A stretch of 64,000 nucleotides of DNA from Caballeronia terrestris (GTDB lineage: Bacteria; Pseudomonadota; Gammaproteobacteria; Burkholderiales; Burkholderiaceae). The notes beneath the pieces were generated by a model, which worked only from the letters and a program-made list of their open reading frames with translations, was not told where the DNA came from and did not search any database. The stretch covers positions 124,001 through 188,000 of the forward strand of contig NZ_FCOL02000004.1 of NCBI RefSeq assembly GCF_001544515.1, written 5' to 3'. A program made the position numbers and the translations under genes. Position 1 is the first letter of the stretch. Every line of letters starts with the position of its first letter. Positions 48,149 to 56,006 of this stretch are shown here, in pieces.

Positions 48149-48454
48149 TTAGCGGGTGGCCTTGGCGGTGTCCTTCTGAGTGTCGTTGAAGCCGGTGATC
48201 ATCGCGGTCGCGAGCGACTGGGTGTTATTGAGCGCACCCGTCGCCTGCTGGAGCTTGACCATCGCGACGTTGCCCTGCTTCTCGTCGGCGCCTTCGGCCG
48301 CCTGCATCTTTTGCGATACGTCCTGGTTCTGCTTCTCCAGCACCTTCGCCATCAGCTCGGCGATCTTCTGGCTGGAAAGGCCGTTGCTGCCTACACCTCC
48401 GCCGCCGTTGAAGCCTGCGTTGTTCGGGGAGAAAGTTGCGTTACCTACGGTCAT
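48149..48454 (-). CDS. sctF: Candidate needle subunit SctF
   Basis: 101 residues, small, helical, without cysteine. The C-terminal half KLQQATGALNNTQSLATAM, then ITGFNDTQKDTAKATR, has the L-Q...N...S...D-T layout of needle proteins, though the usual hydrophobic Ile end is missing. The N terminus is Gly/Asn-rich (NNAGFNGGGGVGSNG). The assignment relies on its position between an SctE-like and an SctG-like gene, as in yscE-yscF-yscG. An alternative is another secreted rod-type protein. Start overlaps the sctE-like stop by 14 bp. Confidence 0.62.
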   Translation of the reverse strand: MTVGNATFSPNNAGFNGGGGVGSNGLSSQKIAELMAKVLEKQNQDVSQKMQAAEGADEKQGNVAMVKLQQATGALNNTQSLATAMITGFNDTQKDTAKATR

Positions 48455-48737
48455 GATGGATTCCTTTGTTTACTGCGGTTGATGGCGCGTTTTCGAAGCT
48501 CGCGCTTCGCTCTACCACTCGCCGAGCCGCGCTCAGACACTCGACAAGCAGATTCAATTTCCTGTGTTCGGCATAGTTGCCGCGCTGCGCGGCGGCAAGG
48601 CACGCTCGCCGCATGCGCTCGAAGTCGCGCGTGAGGCGCTCGGCGATCGCCGAGCGCCCGGCCGGATCGTTCAGTTGCTGTTCGAGCGGCAGGACGACGA
48701 ACGCTCCGAGCGTGCTTCTACCGGCAGGCGTTCGCAT
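48441..48737 (-). CDS. SctE-position small protein, possible needle co-chaperone
   Basis: 98 residues, mostly helical and basic (IAERLTRDFERMRRACLAAA; HRKLNLLVECLSAARRVVER). I do not recognise it by sequence. It occupies the position of yscE, between sctD and sctF, where YscE is a two-helix co-chaperone of the needle subunit with YscG. Helical hairpin character and size fit. Start ATG 48737 lies inside the end of sctD (20-bp overlap) and its stop overlaps sctF. Confidence 0.55.
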   Translation of the reverse strand: MRTPAGRSTLGAFVVLPLEQQLNDPAGRSAIAERLTRDFERMRRACLAAAQRGNYAEHRKLNLLVECLSAARRVVERSASFENAPSTAVNKGIHHDRR

Positions 48738-49827
48738 CGGCGGACCTCACGAAGAATTCATAGACAGTGCCGTCGTCTTCACGCATGACATCGGCGGTGC
48801 AGGCGGTGATGCGCGTCAGCTTTCCGAGCGGCATGCGCGCGCCGGGGAAGTAGCGCGCGCCCTGGCCGTCGGCGAGATAGGCCCCGCGGCTCGTGCGCGA
48901 GAGATTCATCCCGATGGCCGACAGCGGCAGGCGCACGGGTTCGCCCGGCCTCGTCTCGCGCCCCGGGAAGCGGAGGCTCTTGAGCCCGGCAAGATCGGCC
49001 TTCGCGAAACGCGCGACCCGCGCGTAGTCCCACGATTCCGGCAGGACGTGCGCATCGGCGCCCCCGATCACGACGCTGAAGTCGCCGGGCTCGCCTGGAC
49101 GCAGTTGGGCACCCCGGTAGTACTTCCCGAGGAAGCCGGCAAGCTGGTCGCTCAGTTGCGAAAGGACGGTCACGCGCATCACGGGCGCACGCGGGTTGTG
49201 CCATGCGACGGCCGTGAGGTTCGCCATGTCGGCGGGCGTCGCGACGTAGCCCTCGTAGATCATCGCGCCCGTCTTCTTCTCGACGTGCGTGCTCACGAAG
49301 CGAAACGCGGAGGCGCCCGCGAGGCCCGCATCGGTGGAGACCGGGCGCGGCGCCTTCGCGAACCAGACCGCGAGCGCGACGACGGCGGCCGTGGCAAGCA
49401 GCATGACGATCTTCAACAGCAGCGAGGCCCTGCGCCACATCGAAGCCGCGTAGCCGCTCGCCGAATAGCGGCGCAGATAGGCGCGGCGCGCGGCTTCGGT
49501 CTGCGCGGCGCCCGGGCGCACGCCGTCGGGGCCGCCGAGTAGGAACGCGGTGGTATCGATCGAGAAGAGCGCGCCCGGGTCCAGCGTTACCCGCGTGCCG
49601 CGCGGGACCGGGCGGCCGAAGACCGCGACGCCATCGTGCAACGCCGCGAGCATGAGCGAGCCGGACACGATGCGCAGCTCCGCATGCGACGGCTTGACGC
49701 GCTCGTCCACGAGCATCAGGTCGGCCGTCGCCGCGCTGCCGATGGTGAGCTCGCGGGCCGCGCCGAACTGGACGCTCGCGCCGGTATGCACGCCGCTCGT
49801 GACGAACAGGGTGAAGCGGTTCGTCAT
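48718..49827 (-). CDS. sctD: Inner-membrane ring protein SctD
   Basis: 369 residues. An N-terminal FHA-like domain (residues about 1-95: GASVQFGAARELTIGSAATADLMLVD, with a conserved SHAELRI and GVAVFGRPVPRGTRVTL) is followed by a single membrane helix (LLLKIVMLLATAAVVALAVWF, near residue 140) and a periplasmic part with ring-building motifs. SctD joins SctJ and SctC and binds SctK. The FHA residue positions that would bind phosphothreonine are not conserved, as is usual for SctD. Intact. Start overlaps the sctC stop as ATGA. Confidence 0.9.
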   Translation of the reverse strand: MTNRFTLFVTSGVHTGASVQFGAARELTIGSAATADLMLVDERVKPSHAELRIVSGSLMLAALHDGVAVFGRPVPRGTRVTLDPGALFSIDTTAFLLGGPDGVRPGAAQTEAARRAYLRRYSASGYAASMWRRASLLLKIVMLLATAAVVALAVWFAKAPRPVSTDAGLAGASAFRFVSTHVEKKTGAMIYEGYVATPADMANLTAVAWHNPRAPVMRVTVLSQLSDQLAGFLGKYYRGAQLRPGEPGDFSVVIGGADAHVLPESWDYARVARFAKADLAGLKSLRFPGRETRPGEPVRLPLSAIGMNLSRTSRGAYLADGQGARYFPGARMPLGKLTRITACTADVMREDDGTVYEFFVRSADANACR

Positions 49828-51766
49828 CGCAGGTTCTCCAGCGTGAGCGGGACGGTTTTCGCCCGCGACGCCTGATCGATGGGCGTGAAGACGGCGGCGA
49901 CAGGCGGGATTTGCTCTGGCGTCGGCATCGGATACACCGCGTCCGGCGCGCTGCGGGGAGCGGCGCTCAGTTCGGGAGCAGCCGCTTCACGATAGACCGG
50001 CATTACCTTGTCCAGCCGTTCGCTGAGCGGCGCGGCGAGCGGCGGCGACACAGACCGTCCGCTCGACGTGCGGATGCGCGGCGTGATGAGGATCAGGCGT
50101 TCAAGCCGCTGGCGCGTCGCCTGCTTGTTGCGAAAGAGCGCGCCGAGGTACGGCACGCTGCCGAGCACGGGCACCTGCGAGACGGTCGACTCGTTCTTTT
50201 CATACTCGTATCCGCCGACAGAAGACTTTCTCCGTCGCGCACCACCGCCTGCGTGACGATCGAGTGGTTGTTCACGTTCGGGATGCCGTCGACGGTCAGC
50301 GACGTATCGAACGCGCCGTCGTCGATCTGGATGTTCATGTGGATGTTCTTGTGCGTGTCCGAAGTGGACTCGACCATCGGCGTGACCCTCAGCGAGAGGC
50401 CCGTGTCGACGTTGTAGAGATCGACATCCTGGTTGCCCGCAACGCGCACGTACACCGAGCTGCGCGACGACAGCACCGCCGCCGAATTGTTGAGCGTGAG
50501 CACTTGGGGCCGCGAGAGGATCCGCGCGCGGCCGCTCGCCTCCAGCGCGTGGATCTGCGCGAAGAGGTACTGGGCCGAATTGCCGATGAGCGTCGCGAAG
50601 TTCAGGCCGGTCACGAGACTCGTCGGCGCGGGCAGGTCGGGCCGGCGCGTGGTCAGGTCCGCACTGCCTGCGTTCACGCCGAGGTTCACGCGCCCGTTCG
50701 CCCCGCCCCACTGCACGCCCAGTTCGTTCGTGAAACCGCTCGACACGTCGATCACGGCGGCATCGATCTCGATCAGTTCCTGCGGCCGGTCCAGCATCGC
50801 GATCGCGCGTTCGTAGTTCGGCATCATCGCCGGGACGTCGTGGATCACGACCGCGTTCGTGCGCGCGTCGGCGACGATGTTCTGGCGCGCGGGCGTGACG
50901 TCGTTCCGGGTCGCGCCGCTCACGGCGTCCGCCATGCCCTTGTCGGTCTGCGGCAGCGCGATGTCGGCCATGCCCATGCCGCGCAGGCTCGGCAAAGGCG
51001 GCGGACCGCCCCGCGACGCCTGCCGGCCTGCGCGCGCATTGCCCCGCTCGGGTTGCTTCACCGCATACACGTCCGACATCAGATTGCGCAGGAGCGTCGC
51101 CACACCCGGCACGACCTGGTCGCGGCCGTTGATCGTGTAGGTGATGTCCTGGGCCTGCGCATAGTGCAGCGGGAAGACGCGGATCGAGGTCTGGTCGAAC
51201 GGGGTATCGACGGTGGTCTGGCGCTGCGCCTTGTCAACGGCTTCGGCGACTGCGTCGACGAAGCGGCTCGGGCCGCTCACGCGGATCGACGTGTCGGAAT
51301 AGCGGATCGACGCATTCGGCCCGTCCAGTTCGAGGCTGCGCAAGAGCGAGGTGACGGTGCCGCGTGTCATCGGCGCAAACGGGATCACGCGGCTGCGCAC
51401 GTCGGCGGCGGTCGTGACATGCATCGCGCGGCCGTCGAAGTACCAGACGAGACCGTACACCTCGGTGAGCTTCATGAAAAGCGATCCGGGCGTCTCGTCG
51501 AAGACGCCGTTCACGGTGCCGCGCACGTCGCGGCCCACGTCCGCCGCGATCCCTCCGGCGGCGAGCACGTCTTTCAGCACATCGGGCAGTGGCGAACTGC
51601 GGGCCGCGTAGTGCATCGGCGCGTCCTGCCACCTCGGTGCGGCCGCGTTGGCCGCGCACGGAAACATCGCGCAATGCAGAGCCGCCAGCGCCGGGAGCCA
51701 GCAGCGGCTCGCCCGGCGGCGATTCAGGTTCGAGGCATTAACGCCCCGTGTCTTTAGCTTATTCAT
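49824..51766 (-). pseudogene. sctC: Outer-membrane secretin SctC, interrupted by a -1 frameshift
   Basis: First gene of the operon. From ATG 51766 a signal peptide (CAANAAAP end) precedes the secretin N domains (FVDAVAEAVDKAQRQ; VVIHDVPAMMPNYERAIAMLD) and the beta-barrel gate with LIEIDAAVIDVSSGF and ILSRPQVLTLNNSAA. The frame breaks after VRDGESLL: the other frame continues VGGYEYEKNESTVSQVPVLG, SVPYLGALFRNKQATRQRLE, RLILITPRI, the highly conserved secretin end, to the stop at 49824. One base is missing near 50219-50221. Restored length about 647 residues. As it stands the last two barrel strands and the S-domain (about 130 residues) are lost, so pore assembly should fail. Confidence 0.92.
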
Positions 51767-51825
51767 CTCCACCAACGGATTTTCAGTAACGGCGAAGACG
51801 AATTTCAACCTACTTAGCAATGTTG

Positions 51826-51849
51826 ATGGTCATACATTTGTATGACCAT
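51826..51849. promoter_or_regulatory. 11-2-11 palindrome upstream of sctC
   Basis: ATGGTCATACA, spacer tt, TGTATGACCAT: two perfect 11-bp arms, 60 bp before the sctC start and 172 bp before the divergent ribbon-helix-helix gene. It is the clearest operator-like site in the window and the likely control point of the whole sct operon. The binding protein is unknown. Confidence 0.75.
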
Positions 51850-52021
51850 TCTGCTTCAGCAAAAGATCAGGATTGCGAAATCCGATTACTGGCAGAACGA
51901 GGCGTTGATCAAATTAATCAGCGATGCGTATCTTCAGGATAGAAATGACACGCGCGGTTTCCCCTGAACCGCATCTTGCCTAGTCAAACAACTCGGCAAC
52001 AATCTGCATCACGATACGACA

Positions 52022-52363
52022 ATGAATAAACCAGAATTTTGTGAGTTCGACCTGGACCTGGTGCGTCCCAGGCTTCGCTCAGTGCGGGTGAACGGCCTTT
52101 CCACCTGCTTCCGGCTTGAAGAGGTGTACTGGAAAATCATCGAAGAGATCGCCCGCAAAGAATCGTTAACCGTGGGAAAGCTTATCTCCAAATGGGCGCT
52201 CGAGATCGACCTCAAGTATGGCTCTGTGTGGAACTTCACCGGTTTTCTCAGAGTGGTCTGCGTAATGCAGTTGATCGATCGTAAATATCTGATCGACCTT
52301 CCGGACCGTGCGCCCGTCGCGCCTCTCGCGAGGAATTCCTTTTTGCCGATGAGTGGGAATTGA
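52022..52363 (+). CDS. Ribbon-helix-helix (RHH_4-like) regulator
   Basis: 113 residues. The segment RPRLRSVRVNGLSTCFRLEEVYWKIIEEIARKESLTVGKLIS is a ribbon-helix-helix DNA-binding fold: a strand with a basic start, then helices, with WKIIEEIA and the LTVGKLI turn typical of the RHH_4 family. The following WNFTGFLRVVCVMQL helix is also seen in that family. Base composition is lower in GC than all housekeeping genes here, in line with acquired DNA. It is divergent from the sct operon and shares the region holding the 24-bp palindrome, so it is the prime candidate for its regulator. That link is inference. Confidence 0.75.
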   Translation: MNKPEFCEFDLDLVRPRLRSVRVNGLSTCFRLEEVYWKIIEEIARKESLTVGKLISKWALEIDLKYGSVWNFTGFLRVVCVMQLIDRKYLIDLPDRAPVAPLARNSFLPMSGN

Positions 52364-52497
52364 ATTATCGCTATCACAACGATTCTGATTTCTATTAATA
52401 AGGAGGATGCCTACACGAGTTAACTTACATCTTTTGATGCTTGCAACTTTTCTTCTGTGTCACCGTTCATGGTTGTTTCAAATCAACAGGAATCCCT

Positions 52498-53065
52498 ATG
52501 TCGATGCAGATTTCAAAGTCGGATAGTCACACCGCCAGCATGTCCATCTCGACCGGCGGCGAGATGCGCAGTGTCTCGAGCAGCACCATGCGGACGCAAT
52601 CGATGCAGCACGCGCACGTCGGCATGCACGAGCATGATTCCCGGCAGCCGCACATGCGCAACACCGATGCGGACGGGGCGCAGTCCCTCATGCGGCACGG
52701 GTCGGCCGCGAGCAAAGCGGAAATGCTGGATGGTCTTGGGCGGCACCGGTGGCAGCGGCGGCCCCGGTAATGTCGGAAGCGCCGGCGGCAGCGGCGGTAG
52801 CGAAAGCACCGGCGGCGCTGGGGGCAGCGAACGCGCTGGCGGCTCACAAGGTCAGCAGCAAGGCGGCGGCAGCGAAGGTGCCGGCGGTTCGCAACGTCAG
52901 CAGCAAGGCGGCGGCGAGGCGCAGCAACAAGGCATGCAGCAGATCATGCAGATGCTCGGGCAGTTCTTGCAGACAGCGATGCAGGGTCTCACCAGCCTGC
53001 TGGGCAGCATGAAAGGCCTTGCCGGCGCTGGTGGCGCAGGGGGCTCAGGCGCCGCCGGCGGCTGA
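52498..53065 (+). pseudogene. Glycine-rich harpin-like secreted protein gene, frameshifted
   Basis: ATG 52498 (AGGA upstream) opens MSMQISKSDSHTASMSISTG, a Ser/Met/His-rich start typical of type III substrates. The frame is lost after AEMLDGLG near 52740, but the next frame continues GGTGGSGGPGNVGSAGGSGG, a Gln/Gly section and then MQQIMQMLGQFLQTAMQGLT, SLLGSMKGL, an amphipathic helical stretch, to the stop at 53065. Removing one G from the GGG there restores a 188-residue protein that is Gly/Gln-rich and cysteine-free, the character of harpins such as HrpZ, PopA or Hpa1. The family is a resemblance in composition and context, not a motif match. Confidence 0.7.
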
Positions 53066-53070
53066 GCGCA

Positions 53071-53110
53071 CCCGCATGCGGCGGCGCCTGCGCGCCAGGA
53101 CGCATGCGGG
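53071..53110. terminator. Hairpin after the harpin-like gene
   Basis: CCCGCATGCG (53071-53080) and CGCATGCGGG (53101-53110) enclose an inner GGCGC/GCGCC stem. It has no T-run. It may end transcription from the left and from the convergent methyltransferase gene. Confidence 0.5.
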
Positions 53111-53181
53111 GTCCACAAACCAATGACGCTTTACCTTCGCGCCTGGCCCGGCATTTCGAGCCAGGCGCGTTCTCGTTCAAA

Positions 53182-53934
53182 TCACCGCGCCTCGATCATC
53201 AACGCATCCAGCTCGAACGAGCCGTCTTCCTGCACGGCGAAATACTGCCGCACTTCGTCCGGCGCGTTATTCCACATCGATTTGATCGCGATCACGCGCT
53301 CCGGCGGCGTGCGCATGCGCGCGACCCACGCGTCGAATTCGAGCGGCAAACGCCAGCGGCTGCGCACCTCTGCCTGAAAGCCCGCCCCCTCGAACAGCGC
53401 CATCCATTCGTCCGCGCGATAGTCGCGGATATGCGAGCCGTCGCGCAGCAGCTCGATCGCCTGGATGTGCGTGTCGAGGAGCGGATGATCGGCGCCCGCG
53501 ATATCGACGAACAGCACGCGCCCTCCGGGCTTCAGCACGCGTTTCACCTCCTTCAGCGCGGCCGGCACGCCGTGCCAGTGATGCGCGCTCATCCGCGACA
53601 GGACCCAGTCGAACGAGGCATCGTCGAACGGCAGTTTTTCCGCCGGGCCTTGCTGCGTGCGGATGTTCGTGAGACCGCGCTCGGCGGCGGCGCCCGCGAC
53701 GGTCGCGAGCATCGGCTCGGCGATGTCGTAAGCCACCACCGACTGCGCGTGCGGCGCCACCGCGAAACTGACGTGACCGGCGCCGCAGCCCAGATCGAGG
53801 ACGGATGCGCCCGGCGTCGCGGCGACTTCGCGCGCGAGGGTCTGCAGGTCGGCGCCCGTCGCGTGGACGGCGCTCGTCAAGTACGCGGCGGCGGTCGTGC
53901 CGAAGGCGTCGGCGACCTGGTCGTGGTGTTTCAT
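53182..53934 (-). CDS. Class I SAM-dependent methyltransferase
   Basis: 250 residues of the UbiE/Methyltransf_11 type. Motif I VLDLGCGAGHVSFAVA, then AYDIAEPML, LPFDDASFDWVLSRMSAHHW and the post-motif KRVLKPGGRVLFVDIAG are all clear. Substrate unknown; small molecule or quinone-like targets are typical. It is divergent from an XRE/MmyB-type regulator with 113 bp between starts, so that protein probably controls it. Confidence 0.92.
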   Translation of the reverse strand: MKHHDQVADAFGTTAAAYLTSAVHATGADLQTLAREVAATPGASVLDLGCGAGHVSFAVAPHAQSVVAYDIAEPMLATVAGAAAERGLTNIRTQQGPAEKLPFDDASFDWVLSRMSAHHWHGVPAALKEVKRVLKPGGRVLFVDIAGADHPLLDTHIQAIELLRDGSHIRDYRADEWMALFEGAGFQAEVRSRWRLPLEFDAWVARMRTPPERVIAIKSMWNNAPDEVRQYFAVQEDGSFELDALMIEAR

Positions 53935-53988
53935 CGGTTGCTCCGTGCTGAGTTGTGGGGACGTGAGCCGCTACAATAGAGCCCGCCC

Positions 53989-54000
53989 TGTACCAGTACA
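53989..54000. promoter_or_regulatory. TGTACCAGTACA operator-like dyad
   Basis: TGTAC-ca-GTACA lies between the divergent methyltransferase and regulator genes. A two-base-spaced palindrome of this size suits an XRE-type dimer. A TACAAT at 53972-53977 sits nearby. Confidence 0.55.
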
Positions 54001-54047
54001 AGTGAAGTGATTATTCTGGTATCTACACTACCTGTTCTGCTTTCTCT

Positions 54048-54872
54048 ATGCGTCTGTCGCCCAAGGAAAAAACCGAGACCGCCCCTCCCCCGCTCGACAC
54101 GACGCCCGCGCGCGCGCTCGGCGATTTCATCCGCGCGCATCGCGAGCGGCTTTCGCCGATGGCCGTCGGCTTGCCGCCGGGTCCGCGCCGCCGCACACCA
54201 GGCTTGCGGCGCGAGGAAGTCGCGCAGTTGTGCGGCGTGAGCCCGACCTGGTACACGTGGATCGAGCAAGGGCGCCCGGTGTCCGCATCCGCCGATGCAC
54301 TCGCGCGCATCGCCGTCGCGCTGCAGCTTTCACGCGCGGAGCGGGCGTATCTCTTTGAGCTGGCCGCGCAGCGCGATCCCGCCGAGCCCGACCCCGCCGC
54401 GCAGGACGCGCCGGCCGCATTGCTGCAAACCGTCGCGCTGATCGACGCGCCCGCTTACGTGCTCGACCGGCAGTGGAACGCGCTGCGCTGGAATGCGCAG
54501 GCGGCGGCGCTGTTCGTTGGCTGGCTCGACGGCGAGCATGACCGGAACCTGCTGACTTACATGTTTACGATGCCGGAGGCGATGCAGTTGGTCGTCGACT
54601 GGGAGACGCGCGCGCGGCGGTTGGTCGCGGAGTTTCGTGCGGATTCGATCCGCCATCTGAACGACGCGCCGACGCGCGCGCTAATCGACGGATTGACCTC
54701 CGCGAGCGATGCGTTCGCGCGCTTTTGGGCTTCGCAGGACGTCGGCGAGCGCGAAGGCGGAGAACGCGCGTTCAATCATCCGATGCAGGGACGGCTTGTC
54801 TTCGATCAAATCACTTTTAAGCCCGCGCATCGGGAAGATTTGAAGCTGGTGATTTTGGTGGGTGAGAGTTGA
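54048..54872 (+). CDS. XRE-family regulator with MmyB-like ligand domain
   Basis: 274 residues. The helix-turn-helix (ALGDFIRAHRERLSP, RRTPGLRREEVAQLCGVSPTWYTWIEQGR, residues about 23-80) is the compact XRE type with the GLRREEVA and TWYTWIEQGR signatures. The C-terminal two thirds (PAYVLDRQWNALRWNAQAAALF; FNHPMQGRLVFDQ) are the MmyB-like ligand-binding, PAS-related domain that binds fatty-acid-like molecules in characterised members. Divergent from the methyltransferase, the likely target together with its own promoter. Confidence 0.92.
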   Translation: MRLSPKEKTETAPPPLDTTPARALGDFIRAHRERLSPMAVGLPPGPRRRTPGLRREEVAQLCGVSPTWYTWIEQGRPVSASADALARIAVALQLSRAERAYLFELAAQRDPAEPDPAAQDAPAALLQTVALIDAPAYVLDRQWNALRWNAQAAALFVGWLDGEHDRNLLTYMFTMPEAMQLVVDWETRARRLVAEFRADSIRHLNDAPTRALIDGLTSASDAFARFWASQDVGEREGGERAFNHPMQGRLVFDQITFKPAHREDLKLVILVGES

Positions 54873-54879
54873 ACCGCTT

Positions 54880-55044
54880 CTAATGCTCGCTATCCAGTTC
54901 GGCGAAAAACGCTTCTTTAACCCGATGGTTACCCGCTTCCATATCGCGCCGGCCTAAATAGAGAATCGTGCGAGCGATAGTCTGTTGAACATCGTCGGTT
55001 TTCCCGAACGCGGCGTCGGTTGGCTTAGATTGATCTGTCTGCAC
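54880..55044 (-). CDS. 54-residue protein of unknown function
   Basis: Too short for standard calling but supported. GTG at 55044 is preceded on the minus strand by GGAGA with a five-base gap, and the frame reads MQTDQSKPTDAAFGKTDDVQ, then QTIARTILYLGRRDMEAGNH and a short acidic end, stopping at 54880. The middle is an amphipathic helix (TIARTILYLGRRDMEAG) with charged ends. I do not recognise a family. It ends 7 bp from the convergent XRE gene stop. Confidence 0.62.
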   Translation of the reverse strand: MQTDQSKPTDAAFGKTDDVQQTIARTILYLGRRDMEAGNHRVKEAFFAELDSEH

Positions 55045-55136
55045 GGCGTCTCCGGCAAATTAAAGCCTGTATTGTAATAAGTATAGGCTATCCGAGAAAC
55101 GCGCATAAATTACAAATTCCACGTAAGAGGCAGGCA

Positions 55137-55203
55137 CCAAAAAGAAAGCCCGACCATCCGGCCGGGCCAAAACCGTTCTCACTGAATGCACCAATGAGAA
55201 CGG
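55137..55203 (-). ncRNA. Candidate structured RNA ending in an intrinsic terminator
   Basis: On the minus strand a 9-bp hairpin CCGTTCTCA/TGAGAACGG (55203-55173) is followed by a GC-rich stem GCCCG..CGGGC (55167-55148) and then a T-rich run (complement 55147-55137). That is the layout of an sRNA with a Rho-independent end. No gene that it could terminate lies to its right on this strand. The rest of the 377-bp gap 55045-55421 holds an AT-rich patch with imperfect dyad AGCCTgTA/TAtAGGCT near 55066-55091 and the leader of the sigma-factor gene. No promoter for the RNA is convincing. Confidence 0.42.
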
Positions 55204-55421
55204 GGACACCCGATAGCGCACCACTTCGCGCTCCAGTTCTATTTCCCCGCCCGGTCTCCCGCTCTTGTTCCCTCAGTGATACCTAGCCGCTAAACGCACT
55301 TACGCAGCACCGGACCGATCGGATGCACACACATCGATAACAATTCCGATGCGATCGATCCCGATTACTTGGGTAAGATCGGTTTTCACCACCTTTCAGA
55401 ATCGTCTCAAGCAACCGGCCC

Positions 55422-56006
55422 ATGTCGACAGCCCTTCCTCGCGATCCGAACGCCGAAATCCTCGCGCAGCTCCTCGAGCGCGTCGCGAGCGAAGATGCCG
55501 CCGCGTTGCGCGCGCTCTACGATCTGACTTCTTCGAAACTGTTCGGCCTCGCGCTTCGTATATTGGTGAAGCGCGAGTGGGCCGAGGAGGTCCTGCAGGA
55601 CGCGTTCGTCAACATCTGGCGCTATGCCGGCGACTATCGGGCGGGACTTTCCGCGCCGATGACCTGGATGGCGTCAATCGTGCGAAACCGGGCACTCGAC
55701 TACCTGCGGCGGCAAAAAGCCCACGGCGCGAGCGCGGAGACGCAATGGAGCGAAGCGTTGGACGACATCCTGCCCGGCAACGAGGCCGATCCGTCGGAAC
55801 AGACGCTGATGAGCCAGGAAGCACGGCATCTCAGAATCTGCATGGAGCAACTCGAAGCGAGCCAGCGTCAGGCGGTCGCGCTCGCGTATCTGCGTGACCA
55901 GAGCCACAGCGAAGTGGCCGACGTCATGAAGGTCCCGCTCGGCACGGTGAAATCGTGGATCCGGCGCGGTCTCGAAAAGCTCAGAGCCTGTCTGGGAGGT
56001 CTGTGA
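55422..56006 (+). CDS. ECF sigma factor (SigK-like)
   Basis: 194 residues. Region 2 (AALRALYDLTSSKLFGLALRILVKREWAEEVLQDAFVNIWRYA) recognises the -10, region 4 (EASQRQAVALAYLRDQSHSEVADVMKVPLGTVKSWIRRGLEKLR) the -35. A linker of about 45 residues joins them. The anti-sigma gene starts at its stop codon (TGATG overlap). This pairing, with a single-pass RskA-type anti-sigma, resembles the SigK/RskA modules that respond to envelope or redox stress. The stimulus cannot be read here. Confidence 0.93.
   Translation: MSTALPRDPNAEILAQLLERVASEDAAALRALYDLTSSKLFGLALRILVKREWAEEVLQDAFVNIWRYAGDYRAGLSAPMTWMASIVRNRALDYLRRQKAHGASAETQWSEALDDILPGNEADPSEQTLMSQEARHLRICMEQLEASQRQAVALAYLRDQSHSEVADVMKVPLGTVKSWIRRGLEKLRACLGGL

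Noticed and set aside
52407..52530. Short frame after AAGGAGG at about 52400, overlapping the start of the harpin-like gene
   Set aside because: The ribosome site touches the ATG directly with no spacing, the product is only 39 residues, and it overlaps a better gene.
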